From an uncultured Eubacteriales bacterium (GTDB lineage: Bacteria; Bacillota; Clostridia; Oscillospirales; Acutalibacteraceae), in assembly GCA_900315605.1 (NCBI GenBank), contig OMZU01000010.1:1-59849 (forward strand): a stretch of DNA of 59,849 nt, written 5' to 3'. Numbering within the stretch: position 1 is the first letter of the stretch; the number at the start of each line of letters is the position of its first letter. Both the position numbers and the translations under genes were made by a program. Under the pieces are notes generated by a model. The model made no database searches. It had not been told where the DNA came from and was given only the letters and a program-made list of their open reading frames with translations. Shown here in pieces: positions 37,488 to 46,095 of this stretch.

Positions 37488-37557
37488 TACTAAACTGTAT
37501 TATTGTTCCTAAATGATCCAACGGAAAAAATGTTGCAAATTTCCAAGGAATATAAAT

Positions 37558-37603
37558 AAGGCAACACCGCACGATCCGTACACCCGAATTATGCGGTATT
37601 GCC
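37558..37603. repeat. GGCAATACCGC-family palindrome
   Basis: Arms AAGGCAACACCGCAC and ATGCGGTATTGCC, between the two transglutaminase genes, 38 bp upstream of the second start codon. Confidence 0.7.
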
Positions 37604-37640
37604 TATAATAACAAATGAAAAACCGAAGGGAGAGAACAGT

Positions 37641-39302
37641 ATGTTAATGAAAAAAGGCAAATCAACCAGATTTATCTCAGCCGCTCTTGCAGCGATAATA
37701 GCTTCGTTTTCGGCTATGTCTGCGTTTAGTGTAGCTTCCGCGCAGGAAAATCAGGTCGGAACCATCCATTGCATTGACGAGCAATATGTTGATCCGGCAC
37801 TTGTGGAAGCGGTTGCTGACTGCGTTGAAAATTGCGAAACAATGGCGGACGTATCTGACCTAAACGTGCAGACAAACCAATTGAGCTATCTTATCAATGT
37901 GCTCAAGAACAACCATCCTCAGCTGTTTTACTTCTCGGGGTTTTCTTTTATGACCAGCGGCGGCAGGATCGTTGCGATCAAGCCGCAATACCTGTACAGC
38001 ACTTCGGAGATCCAGTCGAGAAGGCAGCTTTTTGACGCTGCGGTCAACGCTTGTCTTGCAAAGGTTTCCGCCGGCATGAGCGACTTTGAAAAAGCTCTCA
38101 TACTTCACGACGAAATCGCCGTTCTCGGCAAATACGCCTACAGAACCACAGCCGATTATATTATGATCGAGGGCTTGGGTCAGTGCAGCTCGTATGCCGG
38201 AGCTTATTCCTACCTGCTCTCGCTTGCGGGGATCGACTCGGAGATCGTTGAGTCAGAGTCAATCAATCACGCCTGGAACAAGGTTTGTATCGGCGGCTCC
38301 TACTATAACGTTGACCTGACCTGGGATGATTCCGTATCATATTGGATAGATGATGAAAACGGCGAAAGAACTTACTATGATAACCTTGGTCACGCTTTTC
38401 ACAACTATTTCCTAAAAAGCGATTATGTTTTCCAAAATGATGATCTTCTAAGAAAACATACAGGCTACACCTCGCTTTTCTCATCACCGACAACCTATGA
38501 CAATCTTGTCTTTTCAACTTCAAGCTCAAAATTCTGCTATGAAAACGGAGAGCTGTACTATATTGACAACGAAAGCAGTCAGCACACGGCTCTGAAAAAA
38601 TACAACGCCGCGACCAACACCTCACAAACAGTCAAGACGCTTTCGGGTGCCTGGAGCGCAGGTAACAATATGTATTATGTAAAGAGCTACGCAACCCTTG
38701 CCTCCGAAAACGGTATCTTGTACTACAACGACCAAAACTCGGTTTATGCCTATAATATCCTCAGCGGAGAAGAAACTTTGTACTCAAACAACAGCGCACT
38801 CCAAGACAAGTGCTACGGAGTAAAGGTTGAAAACGGAGGAGTTTATGCGGCTGTAAGCGACGGTCCTCAAAGCGTGGGAAGCTGGCTGTATTTGGGCGAT
38901 ACGATCCATGTTGAACCGCCCACAACAGAGGCTCCGACAACTGTTGAACCCACTACTATTGAAGCTGCGACGACAGAGCCGACTACAGATGTACCCACTA
39001 CTATTGAAACTACAACAACAGAGCCGACTACAGTTGAAACAACGACAACACCGGTGCCCACCCCACCGGCAACAGCTCCGCAGATAACCACCGAGCCAAA
39101 GCAGTTTGCTCTGGGAGATGTGAATTTGGACGAATATCTCAGTATCCATGATGTTACAAGTATTCAAAAGCACCTTGCCGGATTGACGGAGCTGAGCAGC
39201 GAAGCGTTGGCAGTGTCTGACGTAGATCACGACGAAACACTTACCATCAACGACGCAACACGGTTGCAGCTGTATTTAGCGTTTTTGATAGACGTTCTTT
39301 AA
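37641..39302 (+). CDS. Secreted transglutaminase-like protein with dockerin, paralogue
   Basis: 553 residues from ATG 37641 (GGGAGA upstream); the frame opens upstream inside the palindrome. Signal peptide about 1-35. Triad regions GLGQCSSYAGAYSYLLSLAG (Cys), INHAWNKVCIGGSYYNVD (His) and LTWDD (Asp). A Thr/Pro/Glu linker (TTEPTTVETTTTP, about 425-487) is shorter and different from that of the first copy. The dockerin at about 490-553 is more diverged: DVNLDEYLSIHDVTSIQKHL and DVDHDETLTINDATRLQLYL. The catalytic domains are clearly homologous between the two genes, so a tandem duplication followed by linker and dockerin divergence is likely. A hairpin at 39347-39383 follows. Confidence 0.88.
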   Translation: MLMKKGKSTRFISAALAAIIASFSAMSAFSVASAQENQVGTIHCIDEQYVDPALVEAVADCVENCETMADVSDLNVQTNQLSYLINVLKNNHPQLFYFSGFSFMTSGGRIVAIKPQYLYSTSEIQSRRQLFDAAVNACLAKVSAGMSDFEKALILHDEIAVLGKYAYRTTADYIMIEGLGQCSSYAGAYSYLLSLAGIDSEIVESESINHAWNKVCIGGSYYNVDLTWDDSVSYWIDDENGERTYYDNLGHAFHNYFLKSDYVFQNDDLLRKHTGYTSLFSSPTTYDNLVFSTSSSKFCYENGELYYIDNESSQHTALKKYNAATNTSQTVKTLSGAWSAGNNMYYVKSYATLASENGILYYNDQNSVYAYNILSGEETLYSNNSALQDKCYGVKVENGGVYAAVSDGPQSVGSWLYLGDTIHVEPPTTEAPTTVEPTTIEAATTEPTTDVPTTIETTTTEPTTVETTTTPVPTPPATAPQITTEPKQFALGDVNLDEYLSIHDVTSIQKHLAGLTELSSEALAVSDVDHDETLTINDATRLQLYLAFLIDVL

Positions 39303-39346
39303 AATGATAATTTGCTTTTATCGCTTTCATTAAATCATCTTGTCAA

Positions 39347-39383
39347 CGACGCCGCGGACGGAAAGCTTCCTCCGCGGCGTCGC
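39347..39383 (+). terminator. Long palindrome, possible terminator
   Basis: CGACGCCGCGGACGGAAAGC and its partner TTCCTCCGCGGCGTCG form a nearly perfect stem. Only a weak T tract follows (TTGATTTTTT, 6 bp later). Confidence 0.55.
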
Positions 39384-39451
39384 CACTTGATTTTTTGTGA
39401 ATATATTGTATAATATAGTTGATAAATATAAAAACAATCAGGAGAACTAAT

Positions 39452-40135
39452 ATGAGCGGATTAATAAAAAAATATCTTCCCTACGCGCTTATAATTTTTG
39501 CGGTATTCTTAATTGTCCCGATCTTTTTTGCCAACAAAACGATGGAAAACTTTTTCGGGATCGCGCTGTATTTTATTTTTCTTGTAACGACCGTGGCGTG
39601 CTCGGCGATTTATTGCTCAAAGCACGGACTTGATTTTCTTTTCGCGCTGATCGCGCCCATTGCGTTTTTGTTCACAATGATAATCTACTGCGGCGGCTTT
39701 TCAAACATAACCAATATCATCCTTTTGGGAGTATATCTGGTTGCAGGGATTTTTGGGCTGTTTTTGGGCGACTTGGCTTTTGGAGACGAAAGGCACAAAA
39801 AGGAACAGCAAGAAAGACGAGAAGCCGAGGAAATTTTGCTTGAGGCAAAGCGTCGCGACGAACACGAAAGAGAGCGCATAGCTGACGAAACAAAGTCGCA
39901 GCGCAGCGAACGCAAGCCTCGCGCAAACCAAAGAACGCCGCAGAAGCGCGCTCAGCAGACCGCGAATCGCCAACGCCATAACCAGCGCGCAAGCCAAAAC
40001 CACAGCACAAAAAAACAATCACCGCCGCGCCCTAGGGACGACGATGATTTTGATTACGATAAATATCTTGCCGACATTGACCGCCGGAGTCAACTGGACG
40101 AAGAGATCGACGATATTTTAAAAAACCGTGAATAA
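39452..40135 (+). CDS. Four-helix membrane protein with charged tail
   Basis: 227 residues from ATG 39452 (AGGAGAAC upstream). Four hydrophobic segments in the first 105 residues (YALIIFAVFLIVPIFFA, then IALYFIFLVTTVACSAIYC, LIAPIAFLFTMIIYC and IILLGVYLVAGIFGLFLGDL). A highly charged, probably coiled-coil tail follows (EERKK-type, residues about 112-155), an Arg/Gln-rich basic part (about 155-195) and an acidic end (DDDDFDYDKYLADIDRR). I do not recognise the family. It could be a membrane-tethered scaffold or nucleic-acid-contacting protein given the basic tail; this is speculation. Confidence 0.65.
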   Translation: MSGLIKKYLPYALIIFAVFLIVPIFFANKTMENFFGIALYFIFLVTTVACSAIYCSKHGLDFLFALIAPIAFLFTMIIYCGGFSNITNIILLGVYLVAGIFGLFLGDLAFGDERHKKEQQERREAEEILLEAKRRDEHERERIADETKSQRSERKPRANQRTPQKRAQQTANRQRHNQRASQNHSTKKQSPPRPRDDDDFDYDKYLADIDRRSQLDEEIDDILKNRE

Positions 40136-40210
40136 AGCTCTGCGCGACCGGGCTTTTGAGCAGCCTTCGCCGAAAAAGCCCGCGGGCGTTGCCAAATACC
40201 AAATATAATA

Positions 40211-41269
40211 TCACACGCAATAAAGATTCGTGTCCCACGCAGGGATATACGGATGGTGTCTGAGATAAATTTTGTATTCGGGATTGATGCTTTTTATCAA
40301 AAGCGGAAGCCTGAAAATATCCTCAAATCTGTGGTACGCTGAGAAGTTTAGCTTTGGCTTAAAGCTTTTCAGCGTATTTTTCATGCCCAAAATCGTTTCG
40401 AGATCCGCTCCCTCAACATCCGCCTTGACGTAGCTTGCCGCCGCGCCGCAGAGAAGCGTATCGACCGCCGCGACCTGAGTTTTTACGCCGCTTTCGCTGA
40501 TCGCGCTGTTTCGTCCGGCTTTATTGTTAAAGGTCAGGATCGTGTTTTTGCTCCACGCGCCAAGCTGCCAAAGCTCAACGCGCTCCATGTCGGCGCAGTG
40601 AAGCTTTAGCTTCTCAAAATTTTTTCCGTTCGGCTCAAGAGCGACGATTTTTCGGTAGCTGCCGCCGGAGTGAGCGAGAAATTCATCTATTGTGTCGCCG
40701 TTGTACGCTCCCAGATCAACATAAAGCTCGTTGCCGCCAAGCCTGAGTATGTTTTCAAACGCCTCGTTTTTTTCAGTCGTTATATCATCAAGCAGCCCCA
40801 ACTCGCCCGTGTAGTAAAATCTGAGCACATTATCATAGACCCGCCTTGACTGCTCGTCGGCAAGCAGCTCGCGCGCCGGACGCATATCGTTGATGTATTC
40901 TGCGATAAAATCATCATCAAACAATTTGCTGCCGAACACAGGAACGCTTGGTACAAGGGTTTTGTGCCGTGAGGAAACCGCGCGGATCGCTTGCATAACC
41001 TCGGGAAGCTGAGAAGCAAAGCAAAGAGCAATAACAAAATCGCCGAGCTCGCTTTCGATTTCAGAGAGCTTTTTGACCCGAAAGCCGTGAAAGCTCTGAC
41101 CCCGAACAAAAGCGTCGCTTGCCATAACGCCGCTTGCCTCTATATCAAAGTGCTCAAAGGCGGCAAGGACCTTGTCGGCTCCGTCGCCCATGCCGTAGAG
41201 CACCACAGGCTTATTTGAGTTTTTCAGCGCACCCCAAACTGAGGTGAGACCATCAAAAAAGTTATACAT
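40211..41269 (-). CDS. FkbM family methyltransferase
   Basis: 352 residues from ATG 41269. The N-terminal part (LYGMGDGADKVLAAFEHFDI) is a small Rossmann-like domain as in PglD/FkbM fusions. The methyltransferase core starts at about residue 165 with LYVDLGAYNGDTIDEF (SAM motif I), then VAAVDTL and YVKADVEGADLETILGMKNT, and ends in the FkbM C-terminal pattern KPKLNFSAYHRFEDIF. Likely O-methylation of a surface glycan sugar. The open frame continues upstream through the 5S remnant, but that is not coding. Only 11 bp separate ATG from the T tract of the 5S terminator, so its ribosome site (GGTG) is weak and the promoter is unclear. Confidence 0.85.
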   Translation of the reverse strand: MYNFFDGLTSVWGALKNSNKPVVLYGMGDGADKVLAAFEHFDIEASGVMASDAFVRGQSFHGFRVKKLSEIESELGDFVIALCFASQLPEVMQAIRAVSSRHKTLVPSVPVFGSKLFDDDFIAEYINDMRPARELLADEQSRRVYDNVLRFYYTGELGLLDDITTEKNEAFENILRLGGNELYVDLGAYNGDTIDEFLAHSGGSYRKIVALEPNGKNFEKLKLHCADMERVELWQLGAWSKNTILTFNNKAGRNSAISESGVKTQVAAVDTLLCGAAASYVKADVEGADLETILGMKNTLKSFKPKLNFSAYHRFEDIFRLPLLIKSINPEYKIYLRHHPYIPAWDTNLYCV

Positions 41270-41280
41270 ATTTATCACCA

Positions 41281-41309
41281 AAAATAAAAACGCCCACCCT
41301 ACTGGGTGG
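41281..41309 (-). terminator. Intrinsic terminator after the 5S remnant
   Basis: Minus strand CCACCC-AGTA-GGGTGG followed by GCGTTTTTATTTTT. It lies 9 bp after the predicted 3' end of the 5S-like sequence and immediately upstream of the FkbM gene. Confidence 0.8.
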
Positions 41310-41317
41310 ACACTTTT

Positions 41318-41438
41318 GTGTGTTGGCATCTCCCTATTTTCACACCCCGTCGCCAGAGCACTATTTTCGGCACCACTGAGCTTAACTTCTGTGTTCGGTA
41401 TGGGAACAGGTGGACCCTTTATCACATAAATCTGCATT
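41318..41438 (-). rRNA. Orphan 5S rRNA, probably 5'-degenerate
   Basis: The minus strand reads GGGTCCACCTGTTCCCATAC, CGAACACAGAAGTTAAGCTC, GGTGCCGAAAATAGTGCTC and GGCGACGGGGTGTGAAAATA, the conserved core of a Firmicutes 5S rRNA (loop B/C CCGAACACAGAAGUUAAG and the helix IV-V region). The 3' strand of helix I is TGCCAACACA, but the expected 5' partner (TGTGTTGGCA) is not present; the sequence there is AAATGCAGAT. So helix I cannot close and this may be a pseudogene or a 5'-replaced copy. No 16S or 23S gene is nearby. A terminator follows. Confidence 0.75.
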
Positions 41439-41487
41439 TGTCAATAGTTTTTTTAAAATTGATCGGTTCATCAAGCAATATTCCGGG

Positions 41488-41577
41488 TTCGCGCCCATGT
41501 GTGCGAACATTAAAGCACGAAGTTATATCTGACAATTCGGGCAGAAGCGTTTTTTACAAAATGCTTCTGCCCGAAAT
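41488..41577. repeat. Palindromic repeats between 5S remnant and MITE
   Basis: A decayed relative of the GGGTCGCAC family (TTCGCGCCCATGTGTGCGAA, 41489-41509) and a hairpin CGGGCAGAAGC with GCTTCTGCCCG (41539-41575). Confidence 0.55.
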
Positions 41578-41592
41578 CATTTGAATCTTTTA

Positions 41593-41723
41593 TACTAATC
41601 TCAGATAAAAAGTGGACAAAGATTTGCGAGGATATTTTTCGCAAGACGAGGCGAAGGACGCCGCAAGGCTGTCGCCTTGCAAGGACGCAAAGATTGTCTA
41701 TTTTTTATTTGAGTTTAGTATTA
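41593..41723. mobile_element. MITE-like element with inverted ends
   Basis: About 130 bp. The left end TACTAATCTCAGATAAAAAG is matched by the complement of the right end, TACTAAACTCAAATAAAAAA; the match continues inward to GACAA and TTTGCG. The GC-rich middle holds the hairpin GCAAGGC-TGTC-GCCTTGC. There is no coding capacity, so if mobile it depends on a transposase elsewhere. It lies just downstream of the lipoprotein gene. Confidence 0.65.
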
Positions 41724-41725
41724 GC

Positions 41726-42508
41726 TCACTTTAGTTCGCTTGCCGCTATGCGACTGTATTCCATGCCGTTCAGCGTAAGCTTGTCGGGTGTGAGGCTGTA
41801 TTTGTAGCTGTCGGTCTCCTTATCCTGCGCAGTGTATTCGGCGGTGATCTCGCCGTCCTCGACAGAATAGGTCATGAAGGTGAACTGAGAATCAAAGGAA
41901 TTGTTGTACATGATCCCGTACTTGTCAAAATAGTAGGAATCTCCGTTTTCCGACATCCATGCGCCGTAAAGCTGCGGGTCAAGCTGCGGATCGTCGGGGT
42001 AATCGGGAATAAAGTTGTAGTCCTCAACTCTTTCGAGCACCGATTCGTCGTCGGTTTTGGTGTTGGTAAGGGTGACTGACGACTTGTCCTGTGAGAACTT
42101 GTAGTTATATACGCCCTCAAGCCCGTAGTAAAAATGCGTTTCAAAGGTCGGCTTGCCGTTCTCGTCTGTTCCAAGCTTATAGTTGCTCATAAAGCCCATG
42201 TTACCCAGCACCATGCTCGACTTGTTGTGGCCGTCAAGCAAAAACACAAAGCTTTCAAGCTGAGAGCCGCTTCCCCCGGTTATCTTCCACACACCGGCAA
42301 ATTCGTCGCCGTTTTCGGCGTCAAAGGTATGCAGAGCGGCAAGGTTGGTCTCCTTGTCCTCTTCGGGATTTACGGTCGTGGGTTCGGCGGTTGTTGCGTT
42401 GATGTCGGCAGTGGTTTCCTGAGAGTCTGAGCCGCCGTTGTCACAGCCGGACAAAACGGTTGCAGAGAACACCGCTGCAAGCAACAGTGATATTATTGCG
42501 CGTTTCAT
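41726..42508 (-). CDS. Putative lipoprotein
   Basis: 260 residues. Signal peptide with lipobox LSGC at residue 18-21 (SATVLSGCDNGGSDSQ), so it is anchored to the outer face of the membrane. A Thr/Ser/Glu linker (TTADINATTAEPTTVNPEED) follows. The body contains two similar halves beginning GVWKITGGSGSQLESFVFLL and GAWMSENGDSYYFDKYG, each of a lipocalin- or DUF-like beta type. The second ends ITAEYTAQDKETDSYKYSLT. No enzymatic motif. It lies 18 bp downstream of the YfhO gene in the same direction, so it is co-transcribed. Confidence 0.75.
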   Translation of the reverse strand: MKRAIISLLLAAVFSATVLSGCDNGGSDSQETTADINATTAEPTTVNPEEDKETNLAALHTFDAENGDEFAGVWKITGGSGSQLESFVFLLDGHNKSSMVLGNMGFMSNYKLGTDENGKPTFETHFYYGLEGVYNYKFSQDKSSVTLTNTKTDDESVLERVEDYNFIPDYPDDPQLDPQLYGAWMSENGDSYYFDKYGIMYNNSFDSQFTFMTYSVEDGEITAEYTAQDKETDSYKYSLTPDKLTLNGMEYSRIAASELK

Positions 42509-42526
42509 TGCGTCATCTCTTTTCTG

Positions 42527-45298
42527 TTATTCGTCGGTAGTCTTTTCAGCTTCAGCTGACGCGGTGGCTTTTTTCTTCTTTTTGATAACGCAGAAGAATA
42601 CGCACGCCGCTATGAACGCAGCCAAAGCAACTATGCTTACAGCCAGACCGATCCAGAAGCCCTGGGGATAGTATACAAGCTTGATCGTGTGTTCGCCGGG
42701 CTGCAAGGGGAACGCAAGCAGTGAGCCGCCGATAGGAGTGATCTTGGTTTCTTCGCCGTCAACGGTAGCTGTCCAGCCCTCCTCGTAGGGGATGGAGGTG
42801 TAGAACATACCCTCTTCGCTGACAGTGATGTTGCCCTCAACAGAGTTGCCCGAATAGCTTGTTGTGGTCATAACGTCCTTGCTGATTTTTTCTAAGCCCT
42901 GCTCAAAAATGTCGGTTTTCAGTCTGTTTACATAAACCTTTGCCGAGCCGGACTTGCCTGCCTCAAGGTCGGCGTATACCGAAATCTTGTCGCCCTTTGA
43001 AAAATGACCGATCGCCGCAATATAGGAACGACCCATGCCGTATTTTTTGGTTTGAGCCACATCATTTTGCATAACGGTCACATCATCGCCGTTTGCAATG
43101 TCGGCATACATAAAGTATTCTCCGTCCTGAGGAGCGGTGTAGTTCCACTTTACATGGTTGGCGGTCGTCTGGTCAACACAGTTCACATAGTAGTCGCCGT
43201 AGCCGTTTTTGGTAACGGTGATCTGGTTTGCTTCGCTGTGGCCCTGAGAAACTACCTCAAGCGGTTCGTAAACGTCATCATTGATCGCAGTTGCGTATCT
43301 GAAAAACTCGTTCTGCTTGTCAAACGGGTTGAACTGATCCTCGTTGTCGTTTTCCTCCCACATAGAGATCCATCTGTCGATCATAAAGCCCATTGGGATA
43401 TAGTGCTTGTTTTTGAGAAGCTTTACGCCGTTGACGGTATAAGTCTCGTCAAAGTCGTAGGAGTTCATAAAGGTGTTGTCGCGCGAGATAAGATATTTGA
43501 GGTTCATAAAGGTGTTGGTAACAGGCGAGCCCTCAGCGTAGGTGTAGCGGTTTCCGCCCTTCCAGCCCATCATGCCAAAGTTCTCGCAGAAGCGCGACAT
43601 GTCAACGTTTGCCATTGAGTTAAACGCCGAGATACCTCTGTAGTGATTGAGCGCACCGTCGTTGAGGGTCTGGGTAGAGGTCATTTCGGCTCTCCAAAGC
43701 TCGGGTGAGTTCTCCTCAAGCCTGTCCATTTCCTCGATAACAGCAACAGTGTTGCCCTCGCCGCGCGGATAGTCATAGGTTCCGGTAACGGTGGTTACGG
43801 TAACTCCGTAGAACGCGGACATTCCGCTTTGAGCAAGCACAATAACGACGAGCACAGCCGACATTGCGCGCTTGGATATGATCCGCTTTGAGAACAGCGC
43901 AACCATTGCCGCAACAAGGAAGAGCATGATCGCCGAGCCGATGATCGTGGGTGTCATCCAGTCGAGGTGATCCTTAAAGGTGATGTCATAGCCCTTGTCG
44001 CCGATCGCCATTGTCAGCACAAGCGCGCTGAGAAGCGAGGCGGAAATAACATTGAGAAGCGATATTGAATCGATGACCATATACGCCCTGAACGCCATTA
44101 TGATTATTACAAAGCTGATAAGGTAGCTAAAGCGGTACGGGATCATGTTGGTAAAGTGGAAGCCGTGCCACATGTAGTCAAGCCACCTGATGATGCAGCT
44201 CAGGAACATGAAAAGCAAAAGACCGAAATCCACAAGCTTTTCTTTGAGGCTGATTTTTTTGGTGGTAAAGAACAGCAGACCAAAGAATACCGAAATAGCT
44301 CCGCAGGCGATATTCGGAATAGCGTCGGCTGCCTTGGTTGCGGCGCAGGAGAAATTGACAAGGTTTGCAACAATGTATTTCAAAGCCCTGAGCACGCCGA
44401 TAAGATCGTTGGAGCCGCCCATGTTGATCGCAAAATCCGACGGGAAGCTGCTTCCCGAGGAGTTGGTGTTTTGAAGTCCAAAGTAAGCGGGCAGCAGGAA
44501 AAACGCCGTCATGCCTATTGCGATCAAGGTGAAGCCGCCGATCCTGATAAGGTTAAAGAAGAGCTTCTTGATGCCTTCCCAGCGAATGATATGATATACA
44601 ATAAATATGAGCAACACAAAAATGCAGGTGAAAAATCCGATATAATAGTTTGCAAGGAGCGACAGGGTCAGAGTGACCGTGTACAGCCTGAAATTGCCGT
44701 CCTTGAGCAGGGAATACACTCCCAGCGCAACAAGCGGCGTTATGCAAACGGTGTCAAGCCAAATGGTGTTCCAGTAATAGCCCATAAAAAACGCGCAGAA
44801 CGAAAAGCTGACGCCAAAGAGCAAAAGCGAAATATCGTTGCGGTTGTAGACCTTGCGAAGAAAATAAGCAGTAAAGGTGCCGCCGAGCGAGATTTTGAGC
44901 ACAACCGAGAACATCAAAAATTCTCTCAGCCATTCGGGAGGCAAAAATACAGTCAAAAAGTTGAGCGGACTTGCAAGGTAGTAGGACATAAGCGCAAAAT
45001 TGTTTACGCCTGCGCCCACCGACCAGTTCCAAAACAGCGATTCGCCGTGCTGGAGCTTGTACTGAAAGTCAGCCAAAAACGGATAGTACTGGTGCCAGTT
45101 GTCAACAACCATGATCTGCTTGTCCGCGGTTCCGAACGGAGAAACGTTCATCAAACCGAACGCCAGCGTCATAAGGAAGAACGAAGCCACAAAGGTGCAG
45201 ATCACATAAATGTGATCAAGTAGGAACGCCGTAAATTTGTTGTTGCTGCGGCTTTGCAGCTTTGGCGCGTCCGATTTCAAAATATTGGTTTTGGACAT
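42527..45298 (-). CDS. YfhO family membrane protein
   Basis: 923 residues. A polytopic membrane protein with about 12-13 helices in residues 30-520 and at the C-terminus, resembling GT-C fold glycosyltransferases. YfhO hallmarks: a first loop DNWHQYYPFLADFQYKLQHG, FWNWSVGAGVNNFALMSYYL and the C-terminal YSGNSVEGNITVSEEGMFYT, SIPYEEGWTATVDG, PLQPGEHTIKLVYYP. In Bacillus and Listeria YfhO homologues take part in glycosylation of lipoteichoic acid or other polymers. GGAGG precedes ATG 45298. The polyprenyl-sugar genes GT2 and GtrA at 46209-47623 may belong to the same pathway. Confidence 0.92.
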   Translation of the reverse strand: MSKTNILKSDAPKLQSRSNNKFTAFLLDHIYVICTFVASFFLMTLAFGLMNVSPFGTADKQIMVVDNWHQYYPFLADFQYKLQHGESLFWNWSVGAGVNNFALMSYYLASPLNFLTVFLPPEWLREFLMFSVVLKISLGGTFTAYFLRKVYNRNDISLLLFGVSFSFCAFFMGYYWNTIWLDTVCITPLVALGVYSLLKDGNFRLYTVTLTLSLLANYYIGFFTCIFVLLIFIVYHIIRWEGIKKLFFNLIRIGGFTLIAIGMTAFFLLPAYFGLQNTNSSGSSFPSDFAINMGGSNDLIGVLRALKYIVANLVNFSCAATKAADAIPNIACGAISVFFGLLFFTTKKISLKEKLVDFGLLLFMFLSCIIRWLDYMWHGFHFTNMIPYRFSYLISFVIIIMAFRAYMVIDSISLLNVISASLLSALVLTMAIGDKGYDITFKDHLDWMTPTIIGSAIMLFLVAAMVALFSKRIISKRAMSAVLVVIVLAQSGMSAFYGVTVTTVTGTYDYPRGEGNTVAVIEEMDRLEENSPELWRAEMTSTQTLNDGALNHYRGISAFNSMANVDMSRFCENFGMMGWKGGNRYTYAEGSPVTNTFMNLKYLISRDNTFMNSYDFDETYTVNGVKLLKNKHYIPMGFMIDRWISMWEENDNEDQFNPFDKQNEFFRYATAINDDVYEPLEVVSQGHSEANQITVTKNGYGDYYVNCVDQTTANHVKWNYTAPQDGEYFMYADIANGDDVTVMQNDVAQTKKYGMGRSYIAAIGHFSKGDKISVYADLEAGKSGSAKVYVNRLKTDIFEQGLEKISKDVMTTTSYSGNSVEGNITVSEEGMFYTSIPYEEGWTATVDGEETKITPIGGSLLAFPLQPGEHTIKLVYYPQGFWIGLAVSIVALAAFIAACVFFCVIKKKKKATASAEAEKTTDE

Positions 45299-45720
45299 AC
45301 TTGTTTAACCTCCAATTGTGCCTTATACCGGTCGGAAAACCAAGGCTTGTCAGCCGCGAACCGGTACCAATTTGCAATCAGGCAGAATTTTACTTTTATA
45401 TTCTACCACGAAATTACGTTTTGGTAAATAAATTCTGCGAAATTTCTTAAAAAAAATAGACTTTTTTTCTCAGGTTTGATATAATACTTTTAATCCAAGT
45501 TTTTAATCCGAGTTTTTAATCCGAGAATATAACTCGGCTCAAAACAAAACGTCGGTTGCCCGAAAATGACTGATTCTTATAATAACGTTTTTGGAAACGT
45601 TCATATTTTGTCGGTTTTTGTTTGTTTAGCTGTACGGGCGGCCTGTTCGGATAAATATTGCTAGGCTTTAATATTTTATTATCGTAAATTCCGTAAAAAA
45701 TACTTGTTCTCATTCTTTTC
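45299..45720. other. Intergenic region with repeat fragment
   Basis: No gene seen. A relative of the 71-bp element in reverse lies at 45550-45605 (CGGTTGCCCGAAAATG and AACGTTTTTGGAAACGTT). The rest is AT-rich, with three near-direct repeats of TTTTTAATCC at 45487-45520. Confidence 0.5.
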
Positions 45721-45749
45721 TTGCGTTTTGTATATAATTATGCTATAAT
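45721..45749 (+). promoter_or_regulatory. Promoter of the antitoxin gene
   Basis: TTGCGT (45721-45726), 17 bp, TATAAT (45744-45749), 27 bp upstream of the start codon. Confidence 0.5.
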
Positions 45750-45775
45750 AATGTGCAGAAAAGGAGGCGGATAAT

Positions 45776-46039
45776 ATGCCGCAAATCAGACCTATTACCG
45801 ACTTGCGCAATACAACCGAAATTTCCGAGCTTTGCCATGCGAAAAAGGAGCCTGTTTTTATTACAAAAAACGGTTACGGCGATCTTGTTGTACTCAGCAT
45901 TGAAGCATATGAGGAGCTTATGGAAGCTCTGCACACCGACGCATCTATCAGGGAAGCTGAACAGGAGCTTGCCGACGGAGAACAGCTTTTAGACGCTCGT
46001 AAAGCTTTGTTGTCGCTCCGAAAAAAGTATAAACTATGA
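45776..46039 (+). CDS. Phd/YefM-family antitoxin
   Basis: 87 residues. N-terminal DNA-binding/dimer domain typical of Phd/YefM: QIRPITDLRNTTEISELCHA, KKEPVFITKNGYGDLVVLSI EAYE, followed by a C-terminal helix that in intact pairs wraps the toxin. AAGGAGG precedes ATG 45776. Its stop overlaps the start of a 19-codon toxin stub (ATGA). The antitoxin is intact and its promoter present, but the partner toxin is cut, so it is now an orphan. It may still autoregulate or neutralise a related toxin elsewhere. Confidence 0.88.
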   Translation: MPQIRPITDLRNTTEISELCHAKKEPVFITKNGYGDLVVLSIEAYEELMEALHTDASIREAEQELADGEQLLDARKALLSLRKKYKL

Positions 46040-46095
46040 AATACAATGTAAAATTATATCCGCGCGCATACCGAGACAAGGTTATATTTGAATAA
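46036..46095 (+). pseudogene. RelE/ParE-type toxin, 19-codon stub
   Basis: MKYNVKLYPRAYRD matches the N-terminus of RelE/ParE toxins, which normally continue for about 90-100 residues. After RD the frame reads KVIFE and stops. A relative of the 71-bp repeat element starts about 15 bp later (46111-46160), a probable cause or mark of the deletion. The ATG overlaps the antitoxin stop by 4 bp, the normal layout of such pairs. Confidence 0.75.

Noticed and set aside
41270-41437. N-terminal 56-residue extension of the FkbM protein
   Set aside because: This stretch is the 5S rRNA remnant and its terminator read as protein. ATG 41269 gives the family's normal N-terminus.
44156-45223. 355-codon plus-strand ORF
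   Set aside because: It is antisense to the YfhO gene. It is low in hydrophobic segments, extremely charged, and without a ribosome site or family resemblance; a shadow of a real gene.
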